Positions 23,827 to 32,184 of a stretch of 33,396 nucleotides of DNA are shown here, in pieces; the first letter of the stretch is position 1, and every line of letters begins with the position of its first letter. The position numbers were made by a program, and so were the translations under genes. The DNA comes from an uncultured Prevotellaceae bacterium (GTDB lineage Bacteria > Bacteroidota > Bacteroidia > Bacteroidales > Bacteroidaceae): assembly GCA_902800585.1 (NCBI GenBank), contig CADCEW010000051.1:1-33396 (forward strand), written 5' to 3'. The notes under the pieces are model-generated. The model saw nothing but the letters and a program-made list of their open reading frames with translations, ran no database searches and was not told the DNA's origin.

Positions 23827-26169
23827 TTATAAGCGACATGTCAGTCCTAACTTGGTTTCGAAGGTCTTGGCATGTACATTTTCATGGTACTTATAGTAAG
23901 TACGACGTGAATAAAAAGCACCTGACAAGGTGATGGACCACTGTTTGGCGAGATGAATCTCAAAGGCGGGGTGAATGATCAACAGAGCGGCATTACTCTT
24001 ATCTCCCTGAACGTTCAAGTAATGCAGGTCTTTGGTACCATTGGCATACTCCATCAATTCATCAAGACTATAGTCCTCATAGCCTTTCCAGGTATAGAGA
24101 CGGAAATACTTGGCATTAAGGATAAAGCGACCGAACTTTCCGAAGTCGAGTTGAGTCTTTGACTTGATGCTGAATCCCATACCCATGTTATAGTCGCGCT
24201 CGATAACATTGAAATAGTCACTCTTGGTTCCGCCAAGCAGGATGCCACTGAGGAATACACGCTGTTCCAGTCTTGATAGTGCTCCCATCTTAGGTAAAGA
24301 GATGATGAAACCAGGACCAAAACCAGCTGCCTCGCTGATACGGTAAGGTGTCAACTCGGAGCCGTCTTTGATGGGTTTGGAATCATAGTAGTTATAATGC
24401 TGGTAGATACCAAACTCACCCGCCATTTCTTTCTTATCGAGGATAGGTGTACTCCACAGACGTCCCACGATGCTGATATTGTTGACTGTCGGCTGTCCAC
24501 CACCGAAACTGAAGGTGGCATCCAAGTCGAAGAAATCGTAAGGCTTGGTATGACTTTCACCATCGACAGACGTGCCGTAGTTCAGGGCGAAGTTGACGTA
24601 GGGAGCATGGACGCCACGGAACAAAGCACCATCATCAGCCAGATAGCGCCAACCAACAGAGAATGCCACATCAACAGGAATCTCCTGGAAGTTATGATAA
24701 CGGTAATGATCTTGACGTACGCGCCAAGCATCACCGCTAAAGATACGATGCAGTCCTTGGATGGGGTTGACAATGGTGGCGGCAGCCTCACGCAGGAAAC
24801 GGCGGAAGCCACGTTCACGATCATTGAGGATAGTACGACTTAGACGATGGGTCATCTCACCGATAGCCATACCACCACAAGTGGTGGCGAAGATATCATT
24901 GATGGCAGGTGGTTCTGACTCTCCGAAGAACTCCCACATCAGCGAACCACCCAATGCATAGGGTGCAGACTCCCAGAAAGAGAGTCCGTTGGTACGTGCA
25001 GCATTGAAATAGAGGTTGCCATGATAGGGATGGGCAAACATATTGGTAGTGAAGAGGTCGTTGTCCCAGACAAAACCAGTCTTAAAGTTATTCCAAATAT
25101 CATTCAGGGTAGTCTGGGCGAAGTCCGATTTCAACACCCAACGGTCGAAGAGTTGTACACCCACGTTGATACCTGTCACCTCAGCAGCAGCCAACCAGTA
25201 GTGTTTCTTTTTGGGCAGTGCCATCGTGGAGTCGGTATATACAATCGCAGAACGTTTCTCCTCCCATGCACGTTTCCATGTATCATGCTGGTTACGAATC
25301 TGACGCCAAGTCAAACCCATTTCGACCAACGGACGATTACGGTAGGTCTCATTTCTATTGTAGTAACGTGTCCATCCCCAGCCTACAGAAGCAAAGGCAC
25401 CAAAACGTTTACTGAACTGGAAGTCAGCATTAAGGCGTGCCTGCAGGGAATATAGACGCTCGGGGCCTTCATCAGAGTTTTTATGGAAGGTCTCTACATG
25501 GTAATAACCAATATCACCACTCAGACTCCATTTCGGCGACAACTGGAAATATTGTCCCAGTCGGTAGAATATTGCGCCAGAGAACTTGCTGTCGAGTCCC
25601 ATAAAATGGGTACCCACACCGAGGATGCTGTATGTACTCTTGTTGCGGAAGCGGGCTGCGAAATTCACTTTGGTAGAATTTCCTCCGTACAGCATAAGGT
25701 CAATAGTGGTCTTTGGGTTGATGTTCACCAGACCAACCTTATGGCCAATGCTGTCGTATGATACATTGATCAATCCGACCTGCCATCCTTTAGGACGCTT
25801 ACGGGCAATGTTGAAAACTCCAATCTGTGCACCGTTCAGTGAGTCGGAATAGTTGACGGCTCCCATCTGCAAACCACGCATCATAGATGATGACACGTTT
25901 AGAATACCCGACAACTGTACACCGCAATTCATACCTTTCGTGACGTTGCTAATACCACTCAACTGCAAACCGTTAAACGTGTGTGCCGATGTATTGGATA
26001 TACCCGACAACTGCAGTCCTTTACCGCCATCGGCAGCAATTGACGAAATCACACCAAACTGTACACTCTTTGTGGTATCCAGCACACTGACAATACCTAC
26101 GGGAAACTTCTGCGCCATCACTGCAACAGTCATGCACCACAATATAGCAAGAATACTTATCTTTTTCAT
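23827..26169 (-). CDS. DUF3943-type outer-membrane protein with N-terminal repeats
   Basis: A 780-residue exported protein: signal peptide (about 1-19, VMA then Q), then a run of related units (GLQLSGISN, GVQLSGILN, GLQMGAVN, GAQIGVFN, GWQVGLIN, about residues 50-150) that should form a repetitive beta structure, then a large C-terminal region. There the span with WDNDLFTTNMFAHPYHGNLYFNAARTNG and EFFGESEPPAIND (given as landmarks within about 370-460) is typical of DUF3943, a Bacteroidetes outer-membrane family of unknown role. The end alternates short beta strands and finishes near L-T-C-R-L, fitting a barrel. The start at 26169 lies 21 bases below the -7 box of a promoter. Convergent with the radical SAM gene, 20 bp apart. 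Confidence 0.82.
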   Translation of the reverse strand: MKKISILAILWCMTVAVMAQKFPVGIVSVLDTTKSVQFGVISSIAADGGKGLQLSGISNTSAHTFNGLQLSGISNVTKGMNCGVQLSGILNVSSSMMRGLQMGAVNYSDSLNGAQIGVFNIARKRPKGWQVGLINVSYDSIGHKVGLVNINPKTTIDLMLYGGNSTKVNFAARFRNKSTYSILGVGTHFMGLDSKFSGAIFYRLGQYFQLSPKWSLSGDIGYYHVETFHKNSDEGPERLYSLQARLNADFQFSKRFGAFASVGWGWTRYYNRNETYRNRPLVEMGLTWRQIRNQHDTWKRAWEEKRSAIVYTDSTMALPKKKHYWLAAAEVTGINVGVQLFDRWVLKSDFAQTTLNDIWNNFKTGFVWDNDLFTTNMFAHPYHGNLYFNAARTNGLSFWESAPYALGGSLMWEFFGESEPPAINDIFATTCGGMAIGEMTHRLSRTILNDRERGFRRFLREAAATIVNPIQGLHRIFSGDAWRVRQDHYRYHNFQEIPVDVAFSVGWRYLADDGALFRGVHAPYVNFALNYGTSVDGESHTKPYDFFDLDATFSFGGGQPTVNNISIVGRLWSTPILDKKEMAGEFGIYQHYNYYDSKPIKDGSELTPYRISEAAGFGPGFIISLPKMGALSRLEQRVFLSGILLGGTKSDYFNVIERDYNMGMGFSIKSKTQLDFGKFGRFILNAKYFRLYTWKGYEDYSLDELMEYANGTKDLHYLNVQGDKSNAALLIIHPAFEIHLAKQWSITLSGAFYSRRTYYKYHENVHAKTFETKLGLTCRL

Positions 26170-26189
26170 CTTTACCCGTTTATTTCGTA

Positions 26190-26220
26190 CAAAGGTACAA
26201 AAGTTTCCTGATATGTACAA
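26190..26220 (-). promoter_or_regulatory. Bacteroidetes-type promoter for the DUF3943 gene
   Basis: Minus-strand TTG (26220-26218), exactly 20 bp, then TACCTTTG (26197-26190). It makes the gene independent of the efflux operon that ends at 26243. Confidence 0.8.
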
Positions 26221-26242
26221 CTTTTCTACGTTTTCCTATAAA

Positions 26243-27451
26243 TTATTTCTTCATATTTGCATACTTCCTTGCCAATCGGAACTGATAGCGGTAGACGAGA
26301 CAAGCCATGCTGAGATAGATAGCAGCCTGAATCCAAAGGATACGTATCTCTGGAAGAATCTGGCTGACGGTAGCACCCATCGAATTGATGCGAATGAAAG
26401 CACGAACACCAAAGGTACTCGGGAACAGCCATGAGACGCCCTGCCATGCACCAGGGATACTACATTGTGGCCACGACACACCAGTGAGGAACAGCAATGG
26501 TACAGAGACGAAAACCATCAGTAACATTACATTCTCACGATAACGCACCAGACAGGAGACTGTCATGCCAAAGAATACACTCGCCATCGTGTAAGGCAAA
26601 AGCATTGCCAATAGCGTCCAACCGTTAGCCAACTGTGGGAAGGAAAACATGCAGGGTACTGCCATGGATAGATAGGCGGCAGCCACTGCACCTATCATCC
26701 CATAGCACAAAGCTTTGCCCCAGACAATACGGTAGGCACCACGATAGTGCGGATCGTCTGTGGGAATGAGCTGACCATTACGATTGCGTTCACGAGCCGT
26801 ACCAGCAGCCATTCCAATACCGAGAGCGATAGCCTGTTGCAGAATGAGCATGAGCACGGCAGGCAATACACACGAGCCGTAGCCGCCTGAAGGATTGAAC
26901 ATCGTCACATCGTCAACAGCCAGAGGCTGCGCAGTGATAGCATCCTCACGTTTTGTATAGTTCCCTGACTTCTTGATATTCAGACCTGCGCCAAGGCGTC
27001 CAGCCTCAACCATCGCAGTCTGATAGACAGCCTTATATGCGAGCATCAACGACATGTCGCAATATACACTGATAGTACCTTGTTCACCACGACTGACACG
27101 TGTAGCGAAATCGGATGGGATAAAATAGATACCCCTGACGAGTTGTCTACTGACGAGCGAGCGCGCTTCATCAAGGTCTTCTGCGTAATAGGCTATATGA
27201 ACGTCTGACGAGGCGTCGCAGTCGTTAATAAACTGACGTGAGAGCGCAGAGTGCGACTGGTCGACGACAACCACAGGTGTCTCGTGCAGCGACTCATTAT
27301 TGTATATCCACGAGTAAAGCAACGGATAACCCAGTGGTACAATGACCAGGAACATCAGTACGCCCTCGTCTTTGAACACTTGTTTCAACTCCTCTCGCCA
27401 GATGTAGAGCACATCGGTCAGGTGTTCTTTATATTTACGGAATATAGACAT
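26243..27451 (-). CDS. ABC-2 type permease (efflux), second of a pair
   Basis: A 402-residue inner-membrane permease: one transmembrane helix near the N-terminus (about 30-50, FLVIVPLGYPLLYSW), an extracytoplasmic domain (about 55-190), then about five helices in the C-terminal half, ending FRLARKYANMKK. This is the YbhR/YhhJ-type ABC-2 layout. Start at 27451 (MSIFRKYKEHL) is chosen because the homologous sequence begins there; it overlaps the upstream permease gene by 17 bp. With its partner it should form the heterodimeric membrane part of a tripartite exporter together with the HlyD-type adaptor and TolC-type channel. No ATPase gene is in the operon. Confidence 0.88.
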   Translation of the reverse strand: MSIFRKYKEHLTDVLYIWREELKQVFKDEGVLMFLVIVPLGYPLLYSWIYNNESLHETPVVVVDQSHSALSRQFINDCDASSDVHIAYYAEDLDEARSLVSRQLVRGIYFIPSDFATRVSRGEQGTISVYCDMSLMLAYKAVYQTAMVEAGRLGAGLNIKKSGNYTKREDAITAQPLAVDDVTMFNPSGGYGSCVLPAVLMLILQQAIALGIGMAAGTARERNRNGQLIPTDDPHYRGAYRIVWGKALCYGMIGAVAAAYLSMAVPCMFSFPQLANGWTLLAMLLPYTMASVFFGMTVSCLVRYRENVMLLMVFVSVPLLFLTGVSWPQCSIPGAWQGVSWLFPSTFGVRAFIRINSMGATVSQILPEIRILWIQAAIYLSMACLVYRYQFRLARKYANMKK

Positions 27452-28604
27452 AATTGAGCATTGCGTTTTTAACTTTACGGAGTACGAACCAGGGCAGCAG
27501 CGTGAAGGCCACGAGTGCCACGAGGTGGAACCACACGTCGATGACAGGGAAACCATTGAGTACAGTTGCCTGATAGATCATCCAGTAATGGCGCAGGGGG
27601 AATAACCACGACATTGCCTGCAACGGAGCGTCCATGCCTGGGACAGGGAATGCAGAACCGCACATCGAGATGCTGAGTACTGACCATAATGACGAGATAC
27701 TCATTGACATGCGCAACGATGGCATCAAACCAAAGGAGAAGATGCCAAAGCCAAGACCGCCAGCCACCTGCAATAGACTGAGTCGTACGATGCTCCATAC
27801 TCCGCCAAGTCGTGGGAAGTGGAGTACACCGAAAATATAATATTGGTAGATGAATATCATGAGTAGGAACACAAGCGCATGAACGAGATACTTACCGAGG
27901 ATGGCAACTACAATGTTGTTGTCAGCCATCCGCAGCCATTCCTTACCCGTATCGAACTTCATCTCCGTGCCGACAGCGTATGCCGAGAGTAATGCCATGA
28001 AGAGCATCAGGATACCTGGCACAAAGACGGTGGTCAGACTGTAATTATAACTACCTTGGGGGTTGGCTATCATGTGTGCATCGATAGTGATAGGTTGCAG
28101 TGCCGCTTTGATTTGACCAGGTGTAGCTCCCTTTGCGGAGAGCGTTGCCTGACCTACTGCCGCCGAACCCAACGAACCGATGGTTTTCAAGTCCTTCGAA
28201 GCCATTGAACCTGCCGTCATACACGTCATTGTGTAGTAGTACGATATCTTCGGCTGTCGTCCAGACAAGAGTTTCGATGCCGTGCCCTCAGGAATATAAA
28301 GATAGCCATAGACCTTACCTTCCTGCATGGCATTGCGAGCCTCAGTAATATTAGCAAAATGATAGACGACACGGGAGTTCTGCATGGCATCAAGGTTGCG
28401 GATAAGACCACGCGACGTGGCACTATTGTCCTGATCCACTACCCCGATGGGCAAATCCTGTGGCAGTCCTTCATCAAGCATCGTAGTGAAGAACAACACC
28501 AACAGTAGCGGGAACACTATCATGCAGAAGCCGTAGATACGGTTCTTCGCAAGAATACCGAGTTCACGCAGTGCGATGTTGCCTATTTGAGAAATATACT
28601 TCAT
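27435..28604 (-). CDS. ABC-2 type permease (efflux), first of a pair
   Basis: A 389-residue permease with the same layout as its neighbour: helix 1 at about 24-42 (YGFCMIVFPLLLVLFF), an extracytoplasmic domain with IGVVDQDNSATSR and a helical segment (about 45-190), then about five helices, ending WFVLRKVKNAML. The paralogous pair is typical of YbhS/YbhR-like exporters. Overlaps the HlyD-type gene by 4 bp (ATGA) and the next permease by 17 bp. Substrate unknown. Confidence 0.88.
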   Translation of the reverse strand: MKYISQIGNIALRELGILAKNRIYGFCMIVFPLLLVLFFTTMLDEGLPQDLPIGVVDQDNSATSRGLIRNLDAMQNSRVVYHFANITEARNAMQEGKVYGYLYIPEGTASKLLSGRQPKISYYYTMTCMTAGSMASKDLKTIGSLGSAAVGQATLSAKGATPGQIKAALQPITIDAHMIANPQGSYNYSLTTVFVPGILMLFMALLSAYAVGTEMKFDTGKEWLRMADNNIVVAILGKYLVHALVFLLMIFIYQYYIFGVLHFPRLGGVWSIVRLSLLQVAGGLGFGIFSFGLMPSLRMSMSISSLWSVLSISMCGSAFPVPGMDAPLQAMSWLFPLRHYWMIYQATVLNGFPVIDVWFHLVALVAFTLLPWFVLRKVKNAMLNYVYIP

Positions 28605-29593
28605 TTTTTAAGTATCAACGACATTCCTGGACGCACATCCTCGATTTTCTCCATCGGACGTGCCTTTACCTCAAAGGTCTTCTGGTCATACTGACCACTG
28701 GCCTTCGTTGCCTTCCAAACGGCAAACGAGCCTTTGTCCTTCATATAGTAAATCTTCATCTTGACTTCCTTCTCCAACGCAGGAACGACAACAGTCAACT
28801 CGCTGCCCAATTTCAGACCCTTCAACTGGTCCTCGCGGATATTGAACGTACCCCACATGTCATCCATCACCGAGATGGTCATGATAGGAGAACCTGTTCC
28901 AACCAACTCACCCACCTTCGGATAGACATCGGTTACCTCACCAGCAGCCTGGGCTATCTGTACAGTCTCATGGATATAGCTGTGTACCTCCTGCACAGCA
29001 CCACGGGCACGACCCACCTGTGCAGCAGCAGACATCTTCTCTTCCATACGGGCACCATTCTTTGCCATGTCATACTGACTCTGTGCAGCCTTGACCTGTG
29101 CCTGAGCCGACTTGTACATAGCCAGAGCCTCATCGAACTTCTGGGCACTGATAACCTCTTCCTCGTAAAGTATCTTCATACGGTTGTACGATTTCTCGGC
29201 AATCTCCAGACCTGCCTTCGCCTGCTCCAACAACTGGTAGGCAGCCTGTACCTGTTCCTTGCGGGCACCATTCTTTGCCATCATTTCCATTGCTGAAGCA
29301 GCATCGACGGCACTCTGAGCCTGCGACATCTTCGCCTGCACATCAGGAGCCTCGAGGATAGCCAGTGTATCACCAGCCTTCACGAAGTCACCTTCCTTTA
29401 CACGAAGTTCAAGGATACGTCCTGGTACCTTACTTGACACACGGTACTCCTCTACTTCCATTTCACCCTGAATCACATCCGGATCACGACCTAAGGCCAG
29501 AAAACCGATAAGGGCTACGATTGCTACTACTGCTGAAAAGCCTGCGACGGCCAGCAGAATATTGTTATGCTGTTCTTTTGCTTTGTCTGCCAT
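28601..29593 (-). CDS. HlyD-family membrane fusion (adaptor) protein
   Basis: A 330-residue periplasmic adaptor: one N-terminal transmembrane helix (about 11-33), the first half of a biotinyl-lipoyl domain (EEYRVSSKVPGRILELRVKEGDFVKAGDTL as landmark, about 46-76), an alpha-helical hairpin rich in Ala and Gln (about 80-210), the second lipoyl half (VTDVYPKVGELVGTGSPI) and a beta-barrel domain. The nearly repeated KNGARKEQ and KNGARMEE stretches flank the hairpin, an internal duplication. It bridges the inner-membrane permeases and the TolC-type channel. Lies 39 bp after tolC and overlaps the permease gene by 4 bp. Confidence 0.92.
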   Translation of the reverse strand: MADKAKEQHNNILLAVAGFSAVVAIVALIGFLALGRDPDVIQGEMEVEEYRVSSKVPGRILELRVKEGDFVKAGDTLAILEAPDVQAKMSQAQSAVDAASAMEMMAKNGARKEQVQAAYQLLEQAKAGLEIAEKSYNRMKILYEEEVISAQKFDEALAMYKSAQAQVKAAQSQYDMAKNGARMEEKMSAAAQVGRARGAVQEVHSYIHETVQIAQAAGEVTDVYPKVGELVGTGSPIMTISVMDDMWGTFNIREDQLKGLKLGSELTVVVPALEKEVKMKIYYMKDKGSFAVWKATKASGQYDQKTFEVKARPMEKIEDVRPGMSLILKK

Positions 29594-29632
29594 AATAATA
29601 TTACTTTTTTACATTATTACATGATATAATTT

Positions 29633-31114
29633 CTATTCCAGTGTTCCCAATGCCTTTTGCAGTTCAACCTCCGAGAGTTTTACACCTATCTCAGCGTCAA
29701 TCTTCTGCGATTGTGCCTGCTGCCAGGCTGTCTGCGCCTCCATGACAGTAGTGTATGAGACTGTTCCCTCTTTAAAACCGAGGTTCGCCATGCGCAGATT
29801 CTCGTCGGCACTGGCAACATTCGCGTTAGCCATCTCTAACTTCTTGTTGGCTTCGCTCACCTTAAAGGAACTCTGTTTCACCTGTAACTCAATCAGTTCA
29901 CGGGCTTCATCCAGTTCCATATTAGCCATAGCAGTAGCCACTTTCGAGGCACGTACCTTATTCTTCACTTCGCCCCAGTTCCATACAGGTATGCGCACCA
30001 GTACGCCCACGTTCCATACTCCGCCGAACTTCTTTTCAAAGCCATTGAACGTATTCGGGTTACTTATCGCATAGCCACCTGTCAACATCACCTGCGGCAG
30101 ATTACCTGCTTTCAACACGTTCGTCGTCTGCTTACTGAGGTCAACGGTGTTCTGAAGTACCTTCAACTCAGGGCGGTTGTCATAACTCAGAGAATACTGA
30201 GAGGGTGAAGAACTCAGCGAATTCAGAGAATTTGATGCTTCGTCTGCCAGCGTGATATCCTCGTCTATTGGTAATCCACACAACTGACAGAGCAGCATCT
30301 TCGACAGTACCAGACCGTCTTTCACTTGTGTCAGTGCCATCTCAGCCTCGTTCACTCTCACGCTGACGTTCAGACCATCACCCTTGGTAGCCACACCTTG
30401 GTTGATCATCTTCTGAACATCGCCCTTCAACTTCTTCACCAAGTCCAAGTAACTCTCGGCCAGAATCTGTTTATGACGCAACGACACCACATTCCAGTAC
30501 GCTTGATCTATATTATATATGGTACCCTGGCGCTTCATCTCCAAAGAGTTCGCTGCCATCTGCTCGTTAATGTCGGAAATCTTATTGGCGGCTATGATAG
30601 CACCACCCATAAACACTGGCTGCGTCACCGTTATGGCTCCACCCACCATATTACGCGTATCCGTACGAAAACCTTCTACAACACCAGCACCGAAGTGGTC
30701 AAGTACTCCAGCAAACGCCGACAGGTCATTGCCAATCTTCTCCTGTATAGCGGGAGACAGCCCCGAAGTCAGTGGTGACAGTGCATCACGCAGGTGCGTT
30801 GCTGTATTTGTGCCTAAATTACTCAGCGCAGCCTTCTGGTCGTCGTTCAGGATGGAAATCTCCCTACTCATCCATAAATAGCCACCCAGTGCGTTCACTT
30901 TCGGCAGATACTGTGTACGTGTCGCCTTTCTTGTATAGGCACTCATCTCCTGCTTCAACTTCGCCACGCCCATCTGTTTGTTGTTACGTAGTGCCATCGC
31001 CCTACAACTGTCAAGCGATAGCACGCGCTGCGCATCTCCGCTCAGCGGCAATAGCATCAATAGCCCGAGCATCATCGCTCGTACCATCACTGTCCGTTTT
31101 TTCTTTTTTGTCAT
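29633..31114 (-). CDS. TolC-family outer-membrane efflux channel
   Basis: A 493-residue outer-membrane factor with a signal peptide (about 1-28, SGDA then Q). The start after cleavage (VLSLDSCRAMALRNNKQM) is the usual TolC-family opening, followed by long helices and a C-terminal half with the FKEGTVSYTTVMEAQTAW motif (about 450-467). The middle contains a low-complexity insert (SNSLNSLSSSPSQYSLSY, about 293-310), produced by a 9-bp repeat read antisense. Several Met codons near the start (1, 10, 14, 15) leave the exact start open. Starts 16 bp after the AraC-type regulator and heads the transport part of the operon. Confidence 0.92.
   Translation of the reverse strand: MTKKKKRTVMVRAMMLGLLMLLPLSGDAQRVLSLDSCRAMALRNNKQMGVAKLKQEMSAYTRKATRTQYLPKVNALGGYLWMSREISILNDDQKAALSNLGTNTATHLRDALSPLTSGLSPAIQEKIGNDLSAFAGVLDHFGAGVVEGFRTDTRNMVGGAITVTQPVFMGGAIIAANKISDINEQMAANSLEMKRQGTIYNIDQAYWNVVSLRHKQILAESYLDLVKKLKGDVQKMINQGVATKGDGLNVSVRVNEAEMALTQVKDGLVLSKMLLCQLCGLPIDEDITLADEASNSLNSLSSSPSQYSLSYDNRPELKVLQNTVDLSKQTTNVLKAGNLPQVMLTGGYAISNPNTFNGFEKKFGGVWNVGVLVRIPVWNWGEVKNKVRASKVATAMANMELDEARELIELQVKQSSFKVSEANKKLEMANANVASADENLRMANLGFKEGTVSYTTVMEAQTAWQQAQSQKIDAEIGVKLSEVELQKALGTLE
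30210..30236. repeat. 9-bp tandem repeat inside the tolC-like gene
   Basis: Three 9-bp units on the plus strand (30210-30218, 30219-30227, 30228-30236) with consensus near GAAYTCAGA, preceded by a degenerate copy at about 30184-30200. The gene is read from the other strand, giving a Ser/Asn/Leu-rich stretch. Matches the repeat in lpxK at 19960-19995. Confidence 0.6.
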
Positions 31115-31130
31115 GTTCGATTTTGTTATA

Positions 31131-32027
31131 TTATTCTTGAAATTTCTTTCTGTATTCCAAAGGCGTCATGCCTGTATGTTCCTTAAAGTATTTACCGAAA
31201 AACGAAGCATTAGGGAATTGCAGGTCATAGGCAATCTCCTGCATCGTCATGTCGGTGTAGCGCAAACGGCGCTCGATGGCTTCCATCGTGAAGTGCTCTA
31301 TCATCATGCTTGGTCGGCGATTGATGGTCTCCTTCAAGATGGTCGACAAGTATTTGGGTGTGACATTCAACTGTCTGGCAAAGTCGTCCACCTTGCGGAT
31401 GCGTCCATCGCTCTGCTCAACCAAATGTATAAACCTATCCGTCAACAGTCGTTTGTGAACGCTCGGATTTGTGTTCTCTGTATCCTTCGACACAGCTTCT
31501 TGTTGCTCGTCGCGCCGCATCATGCAGAGCATTTCCAGCATCATGGTGCTGACGAGCGACCTGACAATATCAGGATAAAGCTGCGGGGAACGATCTCTCA
31601 TTCGACGACACAGCAACTGAAAATACCCATCAAGAAGCGTAACATCGTCAGGGGTAAGATGCACCGTTGGATGCTGTTTGAGATAGGTCAGGTCGGCCAA
31701 ACTCACCTTACCATGCATATCGATGCTCCATAATTCGCTTCTGGTAAACCAAATCTGACGGCAGTTGAAGTCGGGCGAGGACATAAAATTAGAGGCAACG
31801 CTATGCGCCATATAGAGGAAAAGGTCGTTCTTGCGGAGACGAATCTGCTGTCCGTCGTAGTCGAACTGCGCCATGCCCTCGGTGCAAATCACAATGAGTC
31901 CCTGATTGTTGAGACGAAGTTTACCCTTGGGCAATGCCCCAAAGTTCTCCATCACCACCAAATCGTCACTATCGCCTATTCGCAGGGTATCGTCACCACC
32001 TCTTGGTATGAGTGTTTTTATCTCCAT
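31131..32027 (-). CDS. AraC-family transcriptional regulator of the efflux operon
   Basis: A 298-residue AraC-type regulator. The N-terminal part (about 1-170) is a cupin-like sensor with GLIVICTEGMAQFDYDG and LYMAHSVA; the C-terminal double HTH (about 195-296) is complete, with FARQLNVTPKYLS, then MTMQEIAYDLQFPNASFFGKYFKEHTG as landmark and the ending TPLEYRKKF. It is followed after 16 bp by the TolC-type gene on the same strand, so it probably controls the operon it belongs to. Divergent from the glycosylase-like gene. Inducer unknown. Confidence 0.92.
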   Translation of the reverse strand: MEIKTLIPRGGDDTLRIGDSDDLVVMENFGALPKGKLRLNNQGLIVICTEGMAQFDYDGQQIRLRKNDLFLYMAHSVASNFMSSPDFNCRQIWFTRSELWSIDMHGKVSLADLTYLKQHPTVHLTPDDVTLLDGYFQLLCRRMRDRSPQLYPDIVRSLVSTMMLEMLCMMRRDEQQEAVSKDTENTNPSVHKRLLTDRFIHLVEQSDGRIRKVDDFARQLNVTPKYLSTILKETINRRPSMMIEHFTMEAIERRLRYTDMTMQEIAYDLQFPNASFFGKYFKEHTGMTPLEYRKKFQE

Positions 32028-32053
32028 GATGTTCGTTTTTTCTTTTCAAGGTG

Positions 32054-32083
32054 CAAAATTCGTAAAAAATATCCGATTTTCAA
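32054..32083 (-). promoter_or_regulatory. Possible promoter of the AraC-TolC-HlyD-permease operon
   Basis: Minus-strand TTG (32083-32081), 19 bp, then GAATTTTG (32061-32054), one mismatch from TAnnTTTG, 26 bp above the ATG. Confidence 0.45.
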
Positions 32084-32145
32084 TGTTCTATATTTACTTA
32101 AATATGTTCTGTGGTAAAATTCGATACTACTTTATGATGTTATAT

Positions 32146-32176
32146 TTTGCGTTTCGGGTTTTTCTTCGTACCTTAG
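32146..32176 (+). promoter_or_regulatory. Likely promoter of the glycosylase-like gene
   Basis: TTTG at 32146-32149, 19 bp, then TACCTTAG at 32169-32176 (one mismatch), 8 bp above the ATG at 32185. Confidence 0.55.
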
Positions 32177-32184
32177 CAGTCGAT

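Noticed and set aside
23796..23832. Direct repeat TAATCTTTAT between the radical SAM and DUF3943 genes
   Set aside because: Only two 10-bp AT-rich copies in a short convergent gap; chance is a sufficient explanation and no hairpin terminator is formed.
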